From Celoporthe dispersa (taxonomy: Eukaryota; Ascomycota; Sordariomycetes; Diaporthales; Cryphonectriaceae): a DNA stretch of 64,000 bases. The notes beneath the pieces are model-generated. The model had not been told where the DNA came from. It was given only the letters and a program-made list of their open reading frames with translations, and searched no databases. Shown here piece by piece: positions 11,816 through 24,307 of this stretch. Numbering within the stretch: position 1 is the first letter of the stretch; the number at the start of each line of letters is the position of its first letter. The translations under genes and the position numbers were made by a program. The stretch lies in contig WAID01000005.1 in the NCBI GenBank assembly GCA_016584495.1, positions 868,501-932,500 on the forward strand, written 5' to 3'.

Positions 11816-12653
11816 TGTGGTGATTGTTCCTATGGGTCTTTTGCTGGGTGGCACGAGAGCTTGAGAGGACGCAAGAGCTTGAGCTAGCCGTGGTGAGGAA
11901 AAGAGAGGATATAAAGGAATGGAGCAAGCTCAAGGGAGTCAAGTCAGTGGGCGAACGTTAAAGTCGCCGATCCGGGGCGAAAAAATTCCAACAGGCGCCC
12001 CAGGGACGCTAATTAGATATGGCGGGGTTCTTTTAGGCCCATCGACTCGGACACTTCAGGGGAGCCAAGCCTAGCTTAGCCTGCGAACTTCGGAGGGATT
12101 GTCTCCCCCCAATGCGGTACTACCAGAGTTCAGTACAGTGAGTATGTACATACCTACATGGTACGTAAAAGCCGTCACCGTCAGGGTCGACGGCTCGTGT
12201 TTACTAGGCGGGACGAAGGTTCTGGCGGCCAAGGGAACCGGCTGTATTGGGAGTATGTGACTCACCATCCCAACTGGAACACGTTTCAGAGGAAAACCCA
12301 CGGTGTGTCAATTGCTCCGGCTAACATCTTCTGCCTCACCTCTCTCTCAAGCACGTGCGAGATGAGTGGGAGGACCCAAGAGCCTCGTCGAGCCATCGTG
12401 TCTGTACTGTATCTCCTATGCGACCGATGCAATCCCAAAACTACCTTACACATTCTGTTGCCACACCAAAGACAAAAACCAAAAGGAAAACCCATGACTT
12501 GGGGAGTTGTTGAGGTGGAGCACCTCTGAAAAAGGCCTTATTAGTGTTCGAAGAGAGACCCAGCGAAGCCTTCCGAAATGTGCAATCTCAAACTATTGTG
12601 TTCTTACAGATGCCCTACCATGGCCGCCCACTGCAGTGTTGGAGACCCCTTGT
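11816..12653. other. intergenic, SHMT promoter and PEP4 3' region
   Basis: Upstream of SHMT the sequence is moderately purine-rich, with a tataaag-type segment near 11910. The 12100-12600 part holds only short frames with no protein signature. No other element could be recognised. Confidence 0.5.
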
Positions 12654-14195
<1,542 letters not shown>

Positions 14196-15693
14196 GATGG
14201 GCAGCTGCTTGTGGACTTTCAACAAGGAACGGAACAGAAGCAGAAAATGAGTGTTGTTGGGCTGCTGGAAGATTTGATGGGAGGTTTGATGGAAGAGAAA
14301 GAAGAACTAGGGAAGGTAGGAGACGGCAGTCAGGGAAGAGGTAGGAGGGTTTAAAGTGGACGGTGATGAGTTGTTGAAGGTGCAGGGAGTGATGAGGGAC
14401 TGGGGAAGCTCCATCGCTGCGCGGACGGGCCAAGGCGGGTGGTTGGTCAAGTGCTCACCTGTGACAGGCACCCCCGGGAGGTGCGCTACGTCAGTCCCCG
14501 GCCAACAAAACTGCTACGCTAGAGTGCTGGGGTTGTTCATTGACATGGGGCTGGCCTAGCGTAATCATACCATGGCACCTCATGCCATGTACGATAAGTA
14601 CGTCCGTACATACTGTACTATGTAGTGTTGTTACCATAGGTACTGTGTGGCCGCCTGTCTCTACGATAAGGCAGTAGCCCGGCTTACGAGGCGCACAGCA
14701 GTACTATGACTCCGCGACGACGGCGGTACGTATTGCATCCTTGGAAGCGCAGGGTCAGGTCAGACGGGCGGCGTTTCTACCCGCTGCGCCTGAACAGGGG
14801 GTCCTGAATGATGTACATAGTACCACAGTACGGATACATGCCTGCGCCTTCACCTGATGACTAAGGACCGGAAATGAGGGCGTCTTTGAGGTCCCCCATC
14901 ATCTGCCACGGCACACATGGTTACTATGTAGCATTCTCTCCCACGGTGCATCAAACAGCCGTCACAAGGACATGTTCTGTGTGTGTCCCTCCATCCTGAT
15001 ACTACCCACAAGGGATCATCGCCCTTGGTCCCAGCATTGAAGATATACAATAACATGTGATGGATCTGACCTGGCGGCTTGTTGTCGTCCTGCCCTCGTG
15101 GTAGGTATTCCGAGTATCCAGGCTTGTGCCTGGTCGTCGTGACAGTGCTCTGTCGCCTCGTAGTGACTTGTACTGGCTGGCAGGCCGTAAATGACGTTAA
15201 TATCAGGGCTGGCTGCTTCCTGAAAAGAGCCGAGGGTCCAACTTGGGCTGCCTCCCGCCCTTCAGCACCCGTTACCATAATAATAATGATAATAATATAC
15301 GTGGTTTTCAATTCTGGTTCGATAGACATGCAATCTTTCTTTGATGCACAAGGTGTTGTGCTTTTATGTTGGGTGTCAGTCAGCACCATGGTTCCCCTAA
15401 CCCGGGCGTGCCTGGTCGCCTCTACCAGGGCGGGCCGTCGCGTCTACTCGCGCCTCGAAACCTCCACCGCGTCGTGGGAACCGCCAACAAGTAATTAATT
15501 CTGCGGACCAAGCACTACTACTACTACTTACACACGCAACCTTTCCAAACACACATATAGCACAATTAACAACCGACAAGTCCACCCACCCTTATACACC
15601 TCTTCGGCGCAGAAACGCTGCATCAGAAAACAAGAGAGAGAGAGACAGACAGCATGATATAAACCAGAACCAGGCCCCTCCTCCACAGCAACC
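14196..15693. other. divergent intergenic region between PEP4 and SLD2
   Basis: About 1.5 kb of bidirectional promoter space. The short ORFs on both strands lack recognisable motifs or codon bias. Several GTACATA/TACTGTA-like degenerate repeats occur between about 14570 and 14840, and an ATAATAATG run lies near 15278-15296. Just before SLD2 there is a CTACTACTACTACTTACAC stretch and a GA/CA-rich leader (15630-15655). Confidence 0.5.
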
Positions 15694-17543
15694 ATGGACG
15701 AGGTCACCCGCGAGCGTTACGAGACGCAGTCTAAGGACCTGCGCGTCAAGATCAAGACCTGGGAGCTCGCGTTCTCCGGCGGTCATGGCGGCAAGAAGCC
15801 CAGCAGGATGGACATCAAGAACAACAGGGAAATGGGTAAATCCTCCCTTCCCCATCCCCCGAAAACCATACTGCTGCTCTCGCCCCTCGGAGGAGGAGTG
15901 TTGCTTCTCTCTCTCTCTCTCACACACACAACTGACACAGCCTGCTCCTAGCTGCCGCGTACAAGGAATACCAGAGACTGAGGGACGTCCTAGAGGGCAA
16001 GATCCCGCCGCCGACAACAAAAAGCCACCGCGACGAGAACAGAGAGACCCGCAAGCGCAAGTCCCCGCAGCCGGCCTCCTCACACACGCCCTCCACGAAG
16101 CGCTTCCGCGCAGCAGAGACCCCGTCCTCGTCCCGATACAATCCCGCTCACAGTACCATGCACATGTTCACGCCCGGCGGCAGCCGTGACGCCGTGACGC
16201 CCTCCCTCAACCGAAAGCTCTTCTCCCCCGCCGTGCCCACCTCCATAAGCCCCACCCCTCACCGCGACGGTCGCGTGCTGGGCCTGTTCGACTCCCCTGC
16301 CGTTTAAGGACGCAGACATCGACTCGCCCTGCAAGCCGCCCGCCCCGGTCAGGCTGTCTCAGGTCATTGAGGCCGGGAGGGAGGCCATGGTGGAGGAGAC
16401 GCCCAGGAAGAAGTCGTCCCGAGCGGCGGCAGCGGTAGGGTTGGACGGCATAGACCCCGACCTCGCCGCGGCGCTGGGCCGCACGCCCTCCTCGCGGCAC
16501 AAGAATCGCACCAGGCCGACTTCGCCGCACAAGGGCGGCGGCGGCGGCCTCCTAGCCACGCCGCTGAAGCCACACGACGGGAACAGGGTGGCCAAGACGC
16601 CCGGCACATCCTCGTCTTCCGTGTCCAGGCTGCAGTTCCAGACGCCCGCCTTTCTGCGGCGCATCCCGATGGCCAAGATCACCGAGAGCAGCGACTTTGT
16701 CTCGCCCGAGCCGATCCGTCTTCCCCGGAAGCCCCTGCTGCGCGGGCTGAGCAGCGTCGTGGCGGACCTGCGGAGGCTGCAGGAGGAGGAGCTGGATGAT
16801 GAGCTGGATGCGCTGCGGGAGGTGGAGGACGAGGCCGCCGCCGCCGCCGCCAGAGGAAAGCCCGAGAAGGCTACACCCGCTGGTGAAACGCCTGACGAGC
16901 CTCATCCGTCCACATCGGAGAGGGCAGCGGACAACAATGCTGCTATCCTGACAGAGGACACACAGAAGCACAACATGACCCTCCTCGGCGGGTTCGACGA
17001 CGAGGGTAAATACGACTCGCCAGACGAGGAAAACGCAGGCTTGGACCGCAACGGCCAGCCGCTGCGGGTGTTCAAGAAAAAGGGGCAAAAGAGAACTACC
17101 CGCAAGGTAAACATGAGGCCCGTGAGGACCAAAAGGCCTACTGCTGCCTCTGCCCCCGCAGACGAGGGCCACGGCGAGGACTGGAGCAGCCCAGCCATCC
17201 AGCAACAGACCGAAGCAGGCATTGACGAGGAAGAAGACCCGGCCCTCCTCTCCGGCTCCGAGTTCGCAGGCTCGGAGGACGACGAAGACGAGCTGGCTCA
17301 GGACATCGGCGCCATCAAACCCCCCAAGAAGAGCACCGCTGCTGCCAGAACAAGCCGCCGGCCAACAAGGCCAGCGCCGGAGACGAGGACAAGAAGAAGA
17401 AGAAGCAGCCCGGGGGCCCGGTCAAGAAGGCAGCCCGCAAGGTCAACGAGCTCGCCCACGCCAACTTCAAGCGCCTCAAGCTGCGGAACAACGGCGCAAA
17501 AGGCGGGCCGGGGTATAACAGCCGATTCAGGCGGCGCCGATAG
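15694..17543 (+). CDS. SLD2: DNA replication initiation regulator Sld2 (Drc1/RecQL4-N type), two frame breaks
   Basis: CDK-regulated factor that bridges Dpb11/TopBP1 to the replisome at origin firing. Exon 1 is 15694-15835; after a 116-bp intron, exon 2 runs from 15952 to the TAG at 17541-17543, about 577 aa. The N-terminal Sld2 helix is visible (RYETQSKDLRVKIKTWELAF, then AAYKEYQRLRDVLEGKIP after the intron). It is followed by a basic disordered region rich in SP/TP sites (PSLNRKLFSP, TSISPTPHR, KTPGTSSSS), as expected for CDK substrates, an acidic stretch, and a Lys/Arg-rich C-terminus ending GYNSRFRRRR. The frame is broken twice: a +1 at the C4 run 16294-16297, after which LPFKDADIDSP continues; and a -1 near 17344-17346, after which KKKKKQPGGPVKKAARK continues. 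The breaks cancel overall. Confidence 0.88.
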
Positions 17544-18170
17544 ATATATCTAGAGAGGATGAGTAGTGGTTTTGACACATCCGGGTCACTAGGGCACGGA
17601 TATGGATGGGTCTGTCGGCACGTAGGAGGAGCTCCTCGACATCTCCCTGGTTCCCATCTATAGCCCCGAGGGTATTGCCGTCGCGACCCTTCAGGCCATC
17701 CATGGTTTGTGGTAGACAGATCTGTCTCTTCCTCTTACCAGATGCATATATAGCTAAAGCTTATTTCATCTCGTCAAAACAAATCCAGGTAGATTCGATA
17801 TAGGGACTCCTTCCCCACAATCATAGGGGGTCACGCATCAGCATTCCCTTGCCTGTTATGTCGCCATTCGCTGCTACTCAGACTTGTGCGCTGTACTTCC
17901 CAAACCTAGTTGCCTCTCTGCTTGCGTATCCGAAAAGTTGCGGTCTCGTCCATGTCCCTCGTTGCTCTTTTCTATGCAGCACCAGGAGCCTCTCCGGCCG
18001 GTGGAGCATCGACTTGCGGTGGCATGCAGCAATGGTTGAATCACGTCAATAAAAGACGGGCAGATATGGGATTCTGGTGTCTTCATTGAGGTGAGTAACA
18101 GTGCTAGCTCAGAATCGATACTATCATACAAATGCAACTCGAGTAAAGGAGATCCAGGTCCTTGGATGCG
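17544..18170. other. convergent intergenic spacer
   Basis: About 630 bp between the 3' ends of SLD2 and the PAF-AH-like gene. No protein-like frame, RNA fold or strong repeat was recognised. Confidence 0.55.
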
Positions 18171-20288
18171 TCAACGTTGGCAATCACTCAGTCCCAAGGC
18201 TCGACGTTCAGACGATCTTCGAAGCACGTCCTCACCGTCCTCATCATCCTCGCTGTCCCCATCGCCCCCGCCGTCCTCATCGCCATTGTCGTCCTTGTTA
18301 TCCTCGTCGTCCTCGCCTCGATCGTCTCCGCCTTCATTCTCCTCATGGTCGGTCGCTGCTGTCATAAAGTCTTCGTCATCTTCCTCAGCACCGGCTGCGA
18401 CCGTGACGGCATCCTTATCGTCGCCTTTCTCACTGCTGCTTGCTGCTGTTGCCGGGTACCTCAGGTGCTCCTCAGCGTCGTGGTCTTTGTACCTGTGGCC
18501 GCACTCTCGGTGCTTCTTGTGACAGCAAGTTCTGAGACAGCAGTACTTCTTGTCAGGGTCGTACTGCGTATCCTTGGACTGGAAGCTTTCCTGGTCGCCA
18601 GCCACATCTTGATCAGCTCCCGAGTTGCTGTTCAAGTCTCTATCAACATGACCCGTCTTGTTGAGGGCAGTGTAGTTGGGGTTCATGTAGTTCGGATACG
18701 GCATAGGAGGTGGAGGTGGAGGTGAATATAGGGGAGGTGGATAAGGAATTGGAGGAAAGATGCCGGGAGGAGGTTTCATGCAGCCACGGTGATCTCTGTA
18801 GCTGTGCGAGTCGCAGTCGTCCCGGCAGCCATGATAGCCACAGTCATCCTCACACTCATACGGGTCGCAGACATCGTGGCAGTCGTGCGAGTCGTAGTCG
18901 TCCTTGCAGTCATAGCCGTCCTCAGGCTCATGGGGCTTCCAACCTTCATAATGGCAAGATCTGCACTCATCTCCACAGTCGTAGTCATGACCGTGGCAGT
19001 CCTCGCAGCAAGGCTTCTCGTAGTTTTTTCTCCCATGGGCCAGATGGCTCAAAGTCGTAGTAGTCTTGGGGATTGCCAGGCGAGCTGCGCTTCTCAACGA
19101 GGGCATTACAGTTGCCCATGACGCGACAACCCATCGAGAGCAGCGAGTTGACTACTGTGTTGCGTATCCGCTGTGCCATGCTCTTCAGTGCCTCGAACAG
19201 CTGTCTAGGATTGGCGGCAGGGTCCTCAGTAATGTCGCGGAAATCTTCTTCATCAGGCACAGCCTTGGAACTCTTGTTGTGGCGGGGCTGATAGAGAACG
19301 TCATTGTCGGTGTAAGGTGCAGGAATCCGAAAATGGCCGTCCAGGCGCCCACCGCATGCAATCTCGGTGCTGGACTGCAGCATCTGGGCAGCTTGCCCAC
19401 CAGCTCCGTGGCCGTAGACACAGACGCTCTTGGGATTTATCTGAGCTCTCATCGGCCATATCCAAGATGGCAGGGGACTCTGCTTGGAGTACACCAAATG
19501 GGCTGCCACGGATGCCACGTCAGAGGCCATCGTCTTGACGCCTTCTTCCCGCTGGATGATCTTGCCGGCCACGTTGAACAGGGTGTCATTCTGGCCCAGC
19601 TCGACAACCCCAGAGAGGAGAGGATGATCGACGGTGACGACGATGTTTCCTTCGGCTGCAAGCTCGCCTGCGGACTGGGCGTATACCTGACGTTGACTTC
19701 CCATAGGAGGGGTGAAGATGATCAAAGGGTAGGTGCCTGGACAGACCGGTGCATCAAGCAGGACCCGTGTGTCAAGGTTGTGCAAGGCTTCCGTGTCCCC
19801 AAATATCTCCTCCTGGAGGACGGAGAGAAGGGGCTCAGGGAAGAGTTTGGAATAGTTGAGCAGGCGGCCATTGGAGCCACAGGTAGGATAGCTTTTGGTG
19901 AGCGGGACGAGGTTAGTGATGAGCCAGAAACTGTCAAAAAGAAGTGTCCAGCTTACAACATGGAGACAGGAACGTGGCGGGAACCAGAGCACGCCTCACG
20001 GTAGTACGAGGTGCCACTGTCGCCATACAGCGGGCTCAAAGATGTTGCGGTCGCATTCTCGCACCACGCAGCGCGCACTTCATTCACATCATACTGAACG
20101 ATGTAGTCGTGAACACCAACCCTCTGAGGACCGGCAGGGGCCGGTAGAAGGGAGGCAGCGCCGTTAAAATCGACTACTGGAGGAACCGGGTCCAATGAGG
20201 AGGCTGATGGCCTAGAGACACCGTGCAGCAGGCTGGAGACACCAGCCAGTGAGGCACGGGCGACCTTGGCGGGCGACACTGGCGACAT
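18171..20288 (-). CDS. PAF-acetylhydrolase-like alpha/beta-hydrolase lacking its nucleophile, with Cys/His/Asp-rich tail
   Basis: Exons 20288-19957 and 19891-18171; the 65-bp intron (GTAAGC...AAAAG) joins HVPVSM to FYPTCGSN. The first ~330 residues follow the fungal PAF-AH-like hydrolase fold: PLIIFTPPMGSQRQVYAQSA, then ELAAEGNIVVTVDHPLLSGV, then the nucleophile elbow VCVYGHGAGGQAAQ, then GGRLDGHFRIP. The elbow normally reads GHSxGG; here Ser is Gly, and no clear catalytic Asp/His segment follows, so it is probably not a lipase. After a frame break at an A6 run (19024-19029 on the plus strand) the chain continues into a Cys/His/Asp/Tyr-rich repeat-like domain (CCEDCHGHDYDCGDECRSCH and similar), a proline-rich linker, a second Cys cluster (YCCLRTCCHKKHRECGH) and an acidic tail; about 683 aa in all. 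The start is uncertain: an upstream in-frame Met at 20387 adds 33 residues. The tail could instead be a separate gene. Confidence 0.62.
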
Positions 20289-20737
20289 GGTCGACAAAGC
20301 TGGGTGTGCCGCCAGAGACAGCAAAAAGGTGGTGGGAAAATGAGAGGTATTGGGACAGGAGGGACTGATTGGTTGAACGAAGGACACGAGTAAGAGAGAG
20401 ACGTATGATACCGATGCTGCCGTTGTCGTCCAAAAAGTGTCTCGCCAAGCGAGGGATCAGTATGTATGTTATGTGAGATGGATGAAGAGAAGCGAGTGAA
20501 GATGGAAGAAGACAGGAGAGGAAGAAATAATAGACAAGCAAGACTTTGTTATTTTCCGAATATGCTCGCCCGTATGCTCCTCCTTCGTTGGCCTACTCGG
20601 TTAGTAGGCAGGAGGGAGGGGCAGCTGTCATGATGGGGCAGGGGCCATCCTCTCAATTCTGTAGAGGCCTCGCTGCGAGCCTTGGAAGCTGCCCTCGAGC
20701 CGAACAGACAACCCGAGTTTTGCTTACGCCTCACCTG
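20289..20737. other. short intergenic region
   Basis: Promoter of the PAF-AH-like gene and 3' region of the RING gene. On the minus strand it is strongly CT-rich. A frame starting at 20541 resembles a signal peptide (MLVYYFFLSCLLPSSLAS) but is out of frame with the hydrolase exon and may simply be leader sequence. Confidence 0.4.
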
Positions 20738-21904
20738 TCATGACATCTTGTGAATTTGCTGCCGCTCAGGCTCTGTCTGCATCTGCAAAGGCAGCCTCCC
20801 TCTCCTTCCACCTGGTCTCCACCTATCCGCACCCCGCTGTGCTCCCCTCCTCGAGTTCAGGTTCCCCCTCCCATCAATCCCTGATGGCTGTCGTCGAGAT
20901 GTATGTGGCCTGCAACGACCAGCCGCCGGCCTTGAGTCCTGTGCCTGTACACTATCATCTCTCTCGTGAACCGTTCTCGCCTCCGTTCGTAGCCCAGCAC
21001 TTTCCAGCGGCCCACGGTACTGTGCGTGCCTGTCCCACTCTTCCACGCTGTGAGGTGATCTGAGGAAGTTGCGGAGCTCATGAAGGAACAGTACGGCGTT
21101 CTCCCTTCCTATGAAATCAGCCAGCAGCGCCCCGGCATGGCCATTGCTAGCTTGGAGGTCAACCGTCTTCAGGATAGCGACCACGTACTCCAGCACGAAG
21201 GCTGCATTATTCTGTCGCCTGCGCCTTTGACCACCCCCAGTAGCAGGTACGATGCTGTCGTCTTCACCACCGAGCACATGACTGAACACCTGCAGCTCCC
21301 GCCGAATCCAAGCCCGAGCACGACCTAGCATCTCCGAACCCTCGATGATATCGTCGCGCGTCCATTCCCTGAACCGAGTCGACGGGCTTGAGCCAACATG
21401 GAGCGAATGAAGTCGCTGGCTGTAGACCTTGCGGCGGAATAGAAGGGCATTTTGAGCACGGGTCTCCGCATCTGATGGTTGCGCAGACGGGGACCCATGG
21501 GCAGCCAGCCGTTGCTCGCGCCGCCTCCTAACTGGACCACCGGCCTGCCCTCGCAAGCCGTGCGGCGATATGTCCTGTCCGCTGTGGAGCTGACGATCTG
21601 CACCTGTAATGTCGGAGACCTTGTACCTCTTCCGGTTCTCTTCCGCCTGGGCGGGGCCCAGCTGAACCTCGATGAGATCTGTCTTACAGAGCGGGCAGCG
21701 CGTGTCTGCCTGCAGCCATGTTGCGAGACATATGAAATCGAAATTATGATGTGAGCATGGGACTGCGACACACGGCTCTGTGATCTCGGAGAGGCAGATC
21801 ACACAGCAGTCCTCAGCGGTAGATGGGTCGTCCTTGCGAAGTCCGCTGAGGGTCTCGTGCAAGACCTCCTTCTGAACGTCCTGAAGCGTCCCTTCGTTGT
21901 TCAT
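20738..21904 (-). CDS. RING-finger E3 ubiquitin ligase, TOPORS-like
   Basis: Single-exon frame of 388 aa. The C3HC4 RING lies at residues ~34-75: CCVICLSEITEPCVAVPCSH, then FICLATWLQ, then CPLCKTDL. Further on are RRKVYSQRLHSLHVGS, a helix ARAWIRRELQVFSH, and VLEYVVAILKTVDLQ followed by FIGRENAVLFLHELRNFLRS. That order (RING, basic RRK region, long helical module ending in a FLHEL segment) resembles TOPORS-type nuclear ligases, so a role in nuclear ubiquitin or SUMO signalling is inferred. Downstream of the helical module, around 21010, another frame (containing RWKVLGYERRRERFTREM) has better third-position bias than the annotated one. The last ~110 residues may therefore be wrong because of another single-base break. 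Confidence 0.75.
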   Translation of the reverse strand: MNNEGTLQDVQKEVLHETLSGLRKDDPSTAEDCCVICLSEITEPCVAVPCSHHNFDFICLATWLQADTRCPLCKTDLIEVQLGPAQAEENRKRYKVSDITGADRQLHSGQDISPHGLRGQAGGPVRRRREQRLAAHGSPSAQPSDAETRAQNALLFRRKVYSQRLHSLHVGSSPSTRFREWTRDDIIEGSEMLGRARAWIRRELQVFSHVLGGEDDSIVPATGGGQRRRRQNNAAFVLEYVVAILKTVDLQASNGHAGALLADFIGRENAVLFLHELRNFLRSPHSVEEWDRHAQYRGPLESAGLRTEARTVHERDDSVQAQDSRPAAGRCRPHTSRRQPSGIDGRGNLNSRRGAQRGADRWRPGGRRGRLPLQMQTEPERQQIHKMS

Positions 21905-22515
21905 ATCGAGACCTGATCTTGGTGACAGTGGGTAATGATGCTGGTAGGACGATGAGGTTTGGCTACCAGTCGGGAAGTTTGATGGCTTCCATCGACCTGA
22001 GGCTGTGTGATTTTCCCACCAAAAGTTTCTGGCTTAAGCCGCAGCGCCATGACAACCCCCCTAGGATCCCAACATTAAACCCTCAGTAGATGGTATGTCT
22101 CTAGTCCGAGGGTAAATACATGCCAAGCACGATCTGCTTATGGTAGGGGGGATTTTTCGTCGTTGGAGACGTCGTTGTGAAATGTAGCCTGGTTGTTGAT
22201 CCTTGGAGGCAGTGAAGTTGGCCGCTGCGGCGTTCTGGGCGTGTTTGTGGTGGAAATATAGTGGGCGCTTCCCGAATGTGGGTGGCGTCCGCTCCAGGAA
22301 CAGCGGCGGGCTGATTTGTCAGATTACTGTATGAGGCATGTTTCTATGAGGGTCTTCGTATAAGCCTTCAACCTTCCACTACTCGTCCTCTATTATATAA
22401 GACACACACACAGGTCTCCATCTTGTCCTCCTTCATGAGTGGTTTCAAATCCAGAGCCAAGTTCTCGGGCTTGTTCAATTCTAGCAAACGACTTTTTCGC
22501 CGCCAGCGCTCCACG
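21905..22515. promoter_or_regulatory. divergent promoter between the RING gene and the DsbA-like gene
   Basis: About 610 bp separate the two divergently oriented start codons, so both promoters must lie here. The stretch near 22380-22440 is CT/CA-rich (leader-like). No specific binding site can be supported by eye. Confidence 0.45.
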
Positions 22516-23319
22516 ATGACGAACTTCAACATCGCCATTGTTTCTGATCCCGTCTGCCCTTTTGTAGGTCCCACTGTGTTGTGAGATTGTCTACCGATAC
22601 GTCTTCACACATAGGCTAGAATATGTAACACCGACGACATGTCCCTGATCTGAGGCTCACAATCCTCCCACTCCCAGTGCTACATCGGCAAGAAGCGCCT
22701 CGAGCGTGCCATTCACTACTACCAAAAGACCGTCCCCGGCGGATCCGCCGACACCTTCACCATCACCTGGAAGCCCTACTATCTCGACCCCACCCTCCCC
22801 CAGGGCAAGAGCACACCCGTCCTCGAGCGCATGGCCGGCAAATTCGGCCCCGACAGGATCGAGGCCCTGACGAAGCGCCTCACCCTGATGGGCCGGAGCG
22901 AGGGCATCTGTTTCAGCTTCCAGGGCAAGCTGGGGAGCACGCGGGACGCGCACAGGCTGGTGCAGCTGGCGAGGGACAAGGATGCGGAGAAGGGTGGCGA
23001 TGAGGTCCAGGGACGGCTGATGAGCGCGCTGATGAGCGGGTATTTCGAGGGAGGCGGGGATATCACCAGCCATGAGATGCTGCTTGATGCTGCGGAGAAG
23101 GCTGAGATGGGTCGAGCGGAGGCCCAGAGGTGGCTGGATGAGGGTCAAGGTGGGGAGGCGGTGGATAGGGAGGTGGAGGAGGCGTATGCGAAGGGGATCC
23201 GGGGCGTACCGCACTTCTTCATCAACGATCGGTTCGAGATCAGCGGGGCGCAGGACGTTGAAGATTTCCTGGGGGAGTTCGTGAAGGCGAAGGAGGCGGA
23301 AGGCGGCATTGACGCTTGA
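22516..23319 (+). CDS. DsbA-fold (FrnE/2-hydroxychromene isomerase-like) thioredoxin oxidoreductase
   Basis: Exons 22516-22563 and 22678-23319, 229 aa. The intron (donor TTT|GTAGGT, acceptor CCCAG|TGC) falls inside the redox motif: exon 1 ends VSDPVCPF and exon 2 begins CYIGKKRLERAI, giving a CPFC active site where relatives usually have CPWC. The helical insert and C-terminal strand typical of the family are present: AYAKGIRGVPHFFINDRFEI contains the cis-Pro (VPHFF) that packs against the motif, and GAQDVEDFLGEF ends the fold. Role: thiol-disulfide oxidoreductase or GST-kappa-like isomerase; the substrate is unknown. An in-frame ATG at 22435 would add a 27-residue basic, Ser/Arg-rich N-terminus (KSRAKFSGLFNSSKRLFRRQ) that looks like a mitochondrial presequence, so dual localisation is possible. 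Confidence 0.82.
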
Positions 23320-23452
23320 TGCCGGCCTAGGGAGACCTAGAAACACGCTCCTCCTAGAGTGCCACTGGACCGTTATGTCCGGGGACGGGACGCCATCTCT
23401 CTCATATTGGGTATCATCAAAACCACGCCGTCCTGCGCCGGCAGTGTGCATC

Positions 23453-24307
23453 TCACATGTTCAGCAGCCCACATAGGTCCTTGTCCATCGCTCTCAGCCT
23501 CGCCTGCAGCTCGCGCTTCTTCTTCTCCAGCTCTCTCACCCCCTCTTCCTCCCTCCTCAGGTCCTCCTCCGTCATCAGGCTATCCGTGACGACGTCATCC
23601 CCATCACCCTCATCCTCCGCGGGATGGTCCGCCGCCCCAAATTCATCCCGCTTGTTCATCCGCCCCAGCCGCTCCGTCTGCTCCGCGACCTTGGCCTCAT
23701 AATACCCCAGCGTAGCCGCCTGGCTGCTCCACCTCTGCCTGATAGCCGGTATCCGCTCCAGCGCGCCGGGCAGCGGGTACACATGACACAGCTTCTCCGC
23801 GCCACGCAGCAGGACCTCGAGCTCGACGTCCCCGGCCCCCTCGCGCTGCTGCGAAGCCGGCGCCCGCCTCGTGATGGTTGCGTGCATCTCACCGCCCAGC
23901 ACGGCCGCGACGGCTGTGTTCCGCCGCGGGTTGCCTGCGCCGCGGGACGTGGGTGGGCCAGTGGTGACCTCGCCGGCCGTGACGTTGAAGACGGTCTGGC
24001 GGCGGGAGGACGACTTTTGGGTTGAGTGGACCGCTCAGCCTGCTGCTGCTGCTGGGCTGAGGGCGGGGGCGGGGGCGGCACGGAGAACAGGGCGCGCTCG
24101 TGGGCCTCGGTGTCGCGGATTAAGGAGGTGATGTCGTGGTTGGAGAGGAGGGCGTTGGTGAAGATCTTTGGAGGGGGAAAACTAGGATTCTAGTGTTAAC
24201 TGTGAGGCCGAGAAGGACGTAGACAGAACACGGAGCACGTACGGAAGGCTGTCAATACCCTGACAGGAGAGAGTGATCTGTTCTAAATGTGCGGCGAGGA
24301 GAGACAT
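23453..24307 (-). CDS. SPC34: DASH/Dam1 complex subunit Spc34, one frame break
   Basis: Component of the fungal DASH ring that couples kinetochores to spindle microtubules. Exons 24307-24243 and 24181-23453, about 264 aa. The N-terminus MSLLAAHLEQITLSCQGIDS joins across a 61-bp intron to FPPPKIFTNALLSNHDITSL and RDTEAHERALFSV, a conserved Spc34 block. The C-terminal half is helical and charged, with a coiled coil (EEDLRREEEGVRELEKKKRE) ending DLCGLLNM. The linker is Pro/Gln-rich. Between AERSTQPK and SSSRRQTVFNVTAGEV the frame shifts by one base at an A4 run (24015-24018 plus coordinates), matching loss of one A. The gene is convergent with the DsbA-like gene, with only 133 bp between the stop codons, so their 3' UTRs probably overlap. 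Confidence 0.87.
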
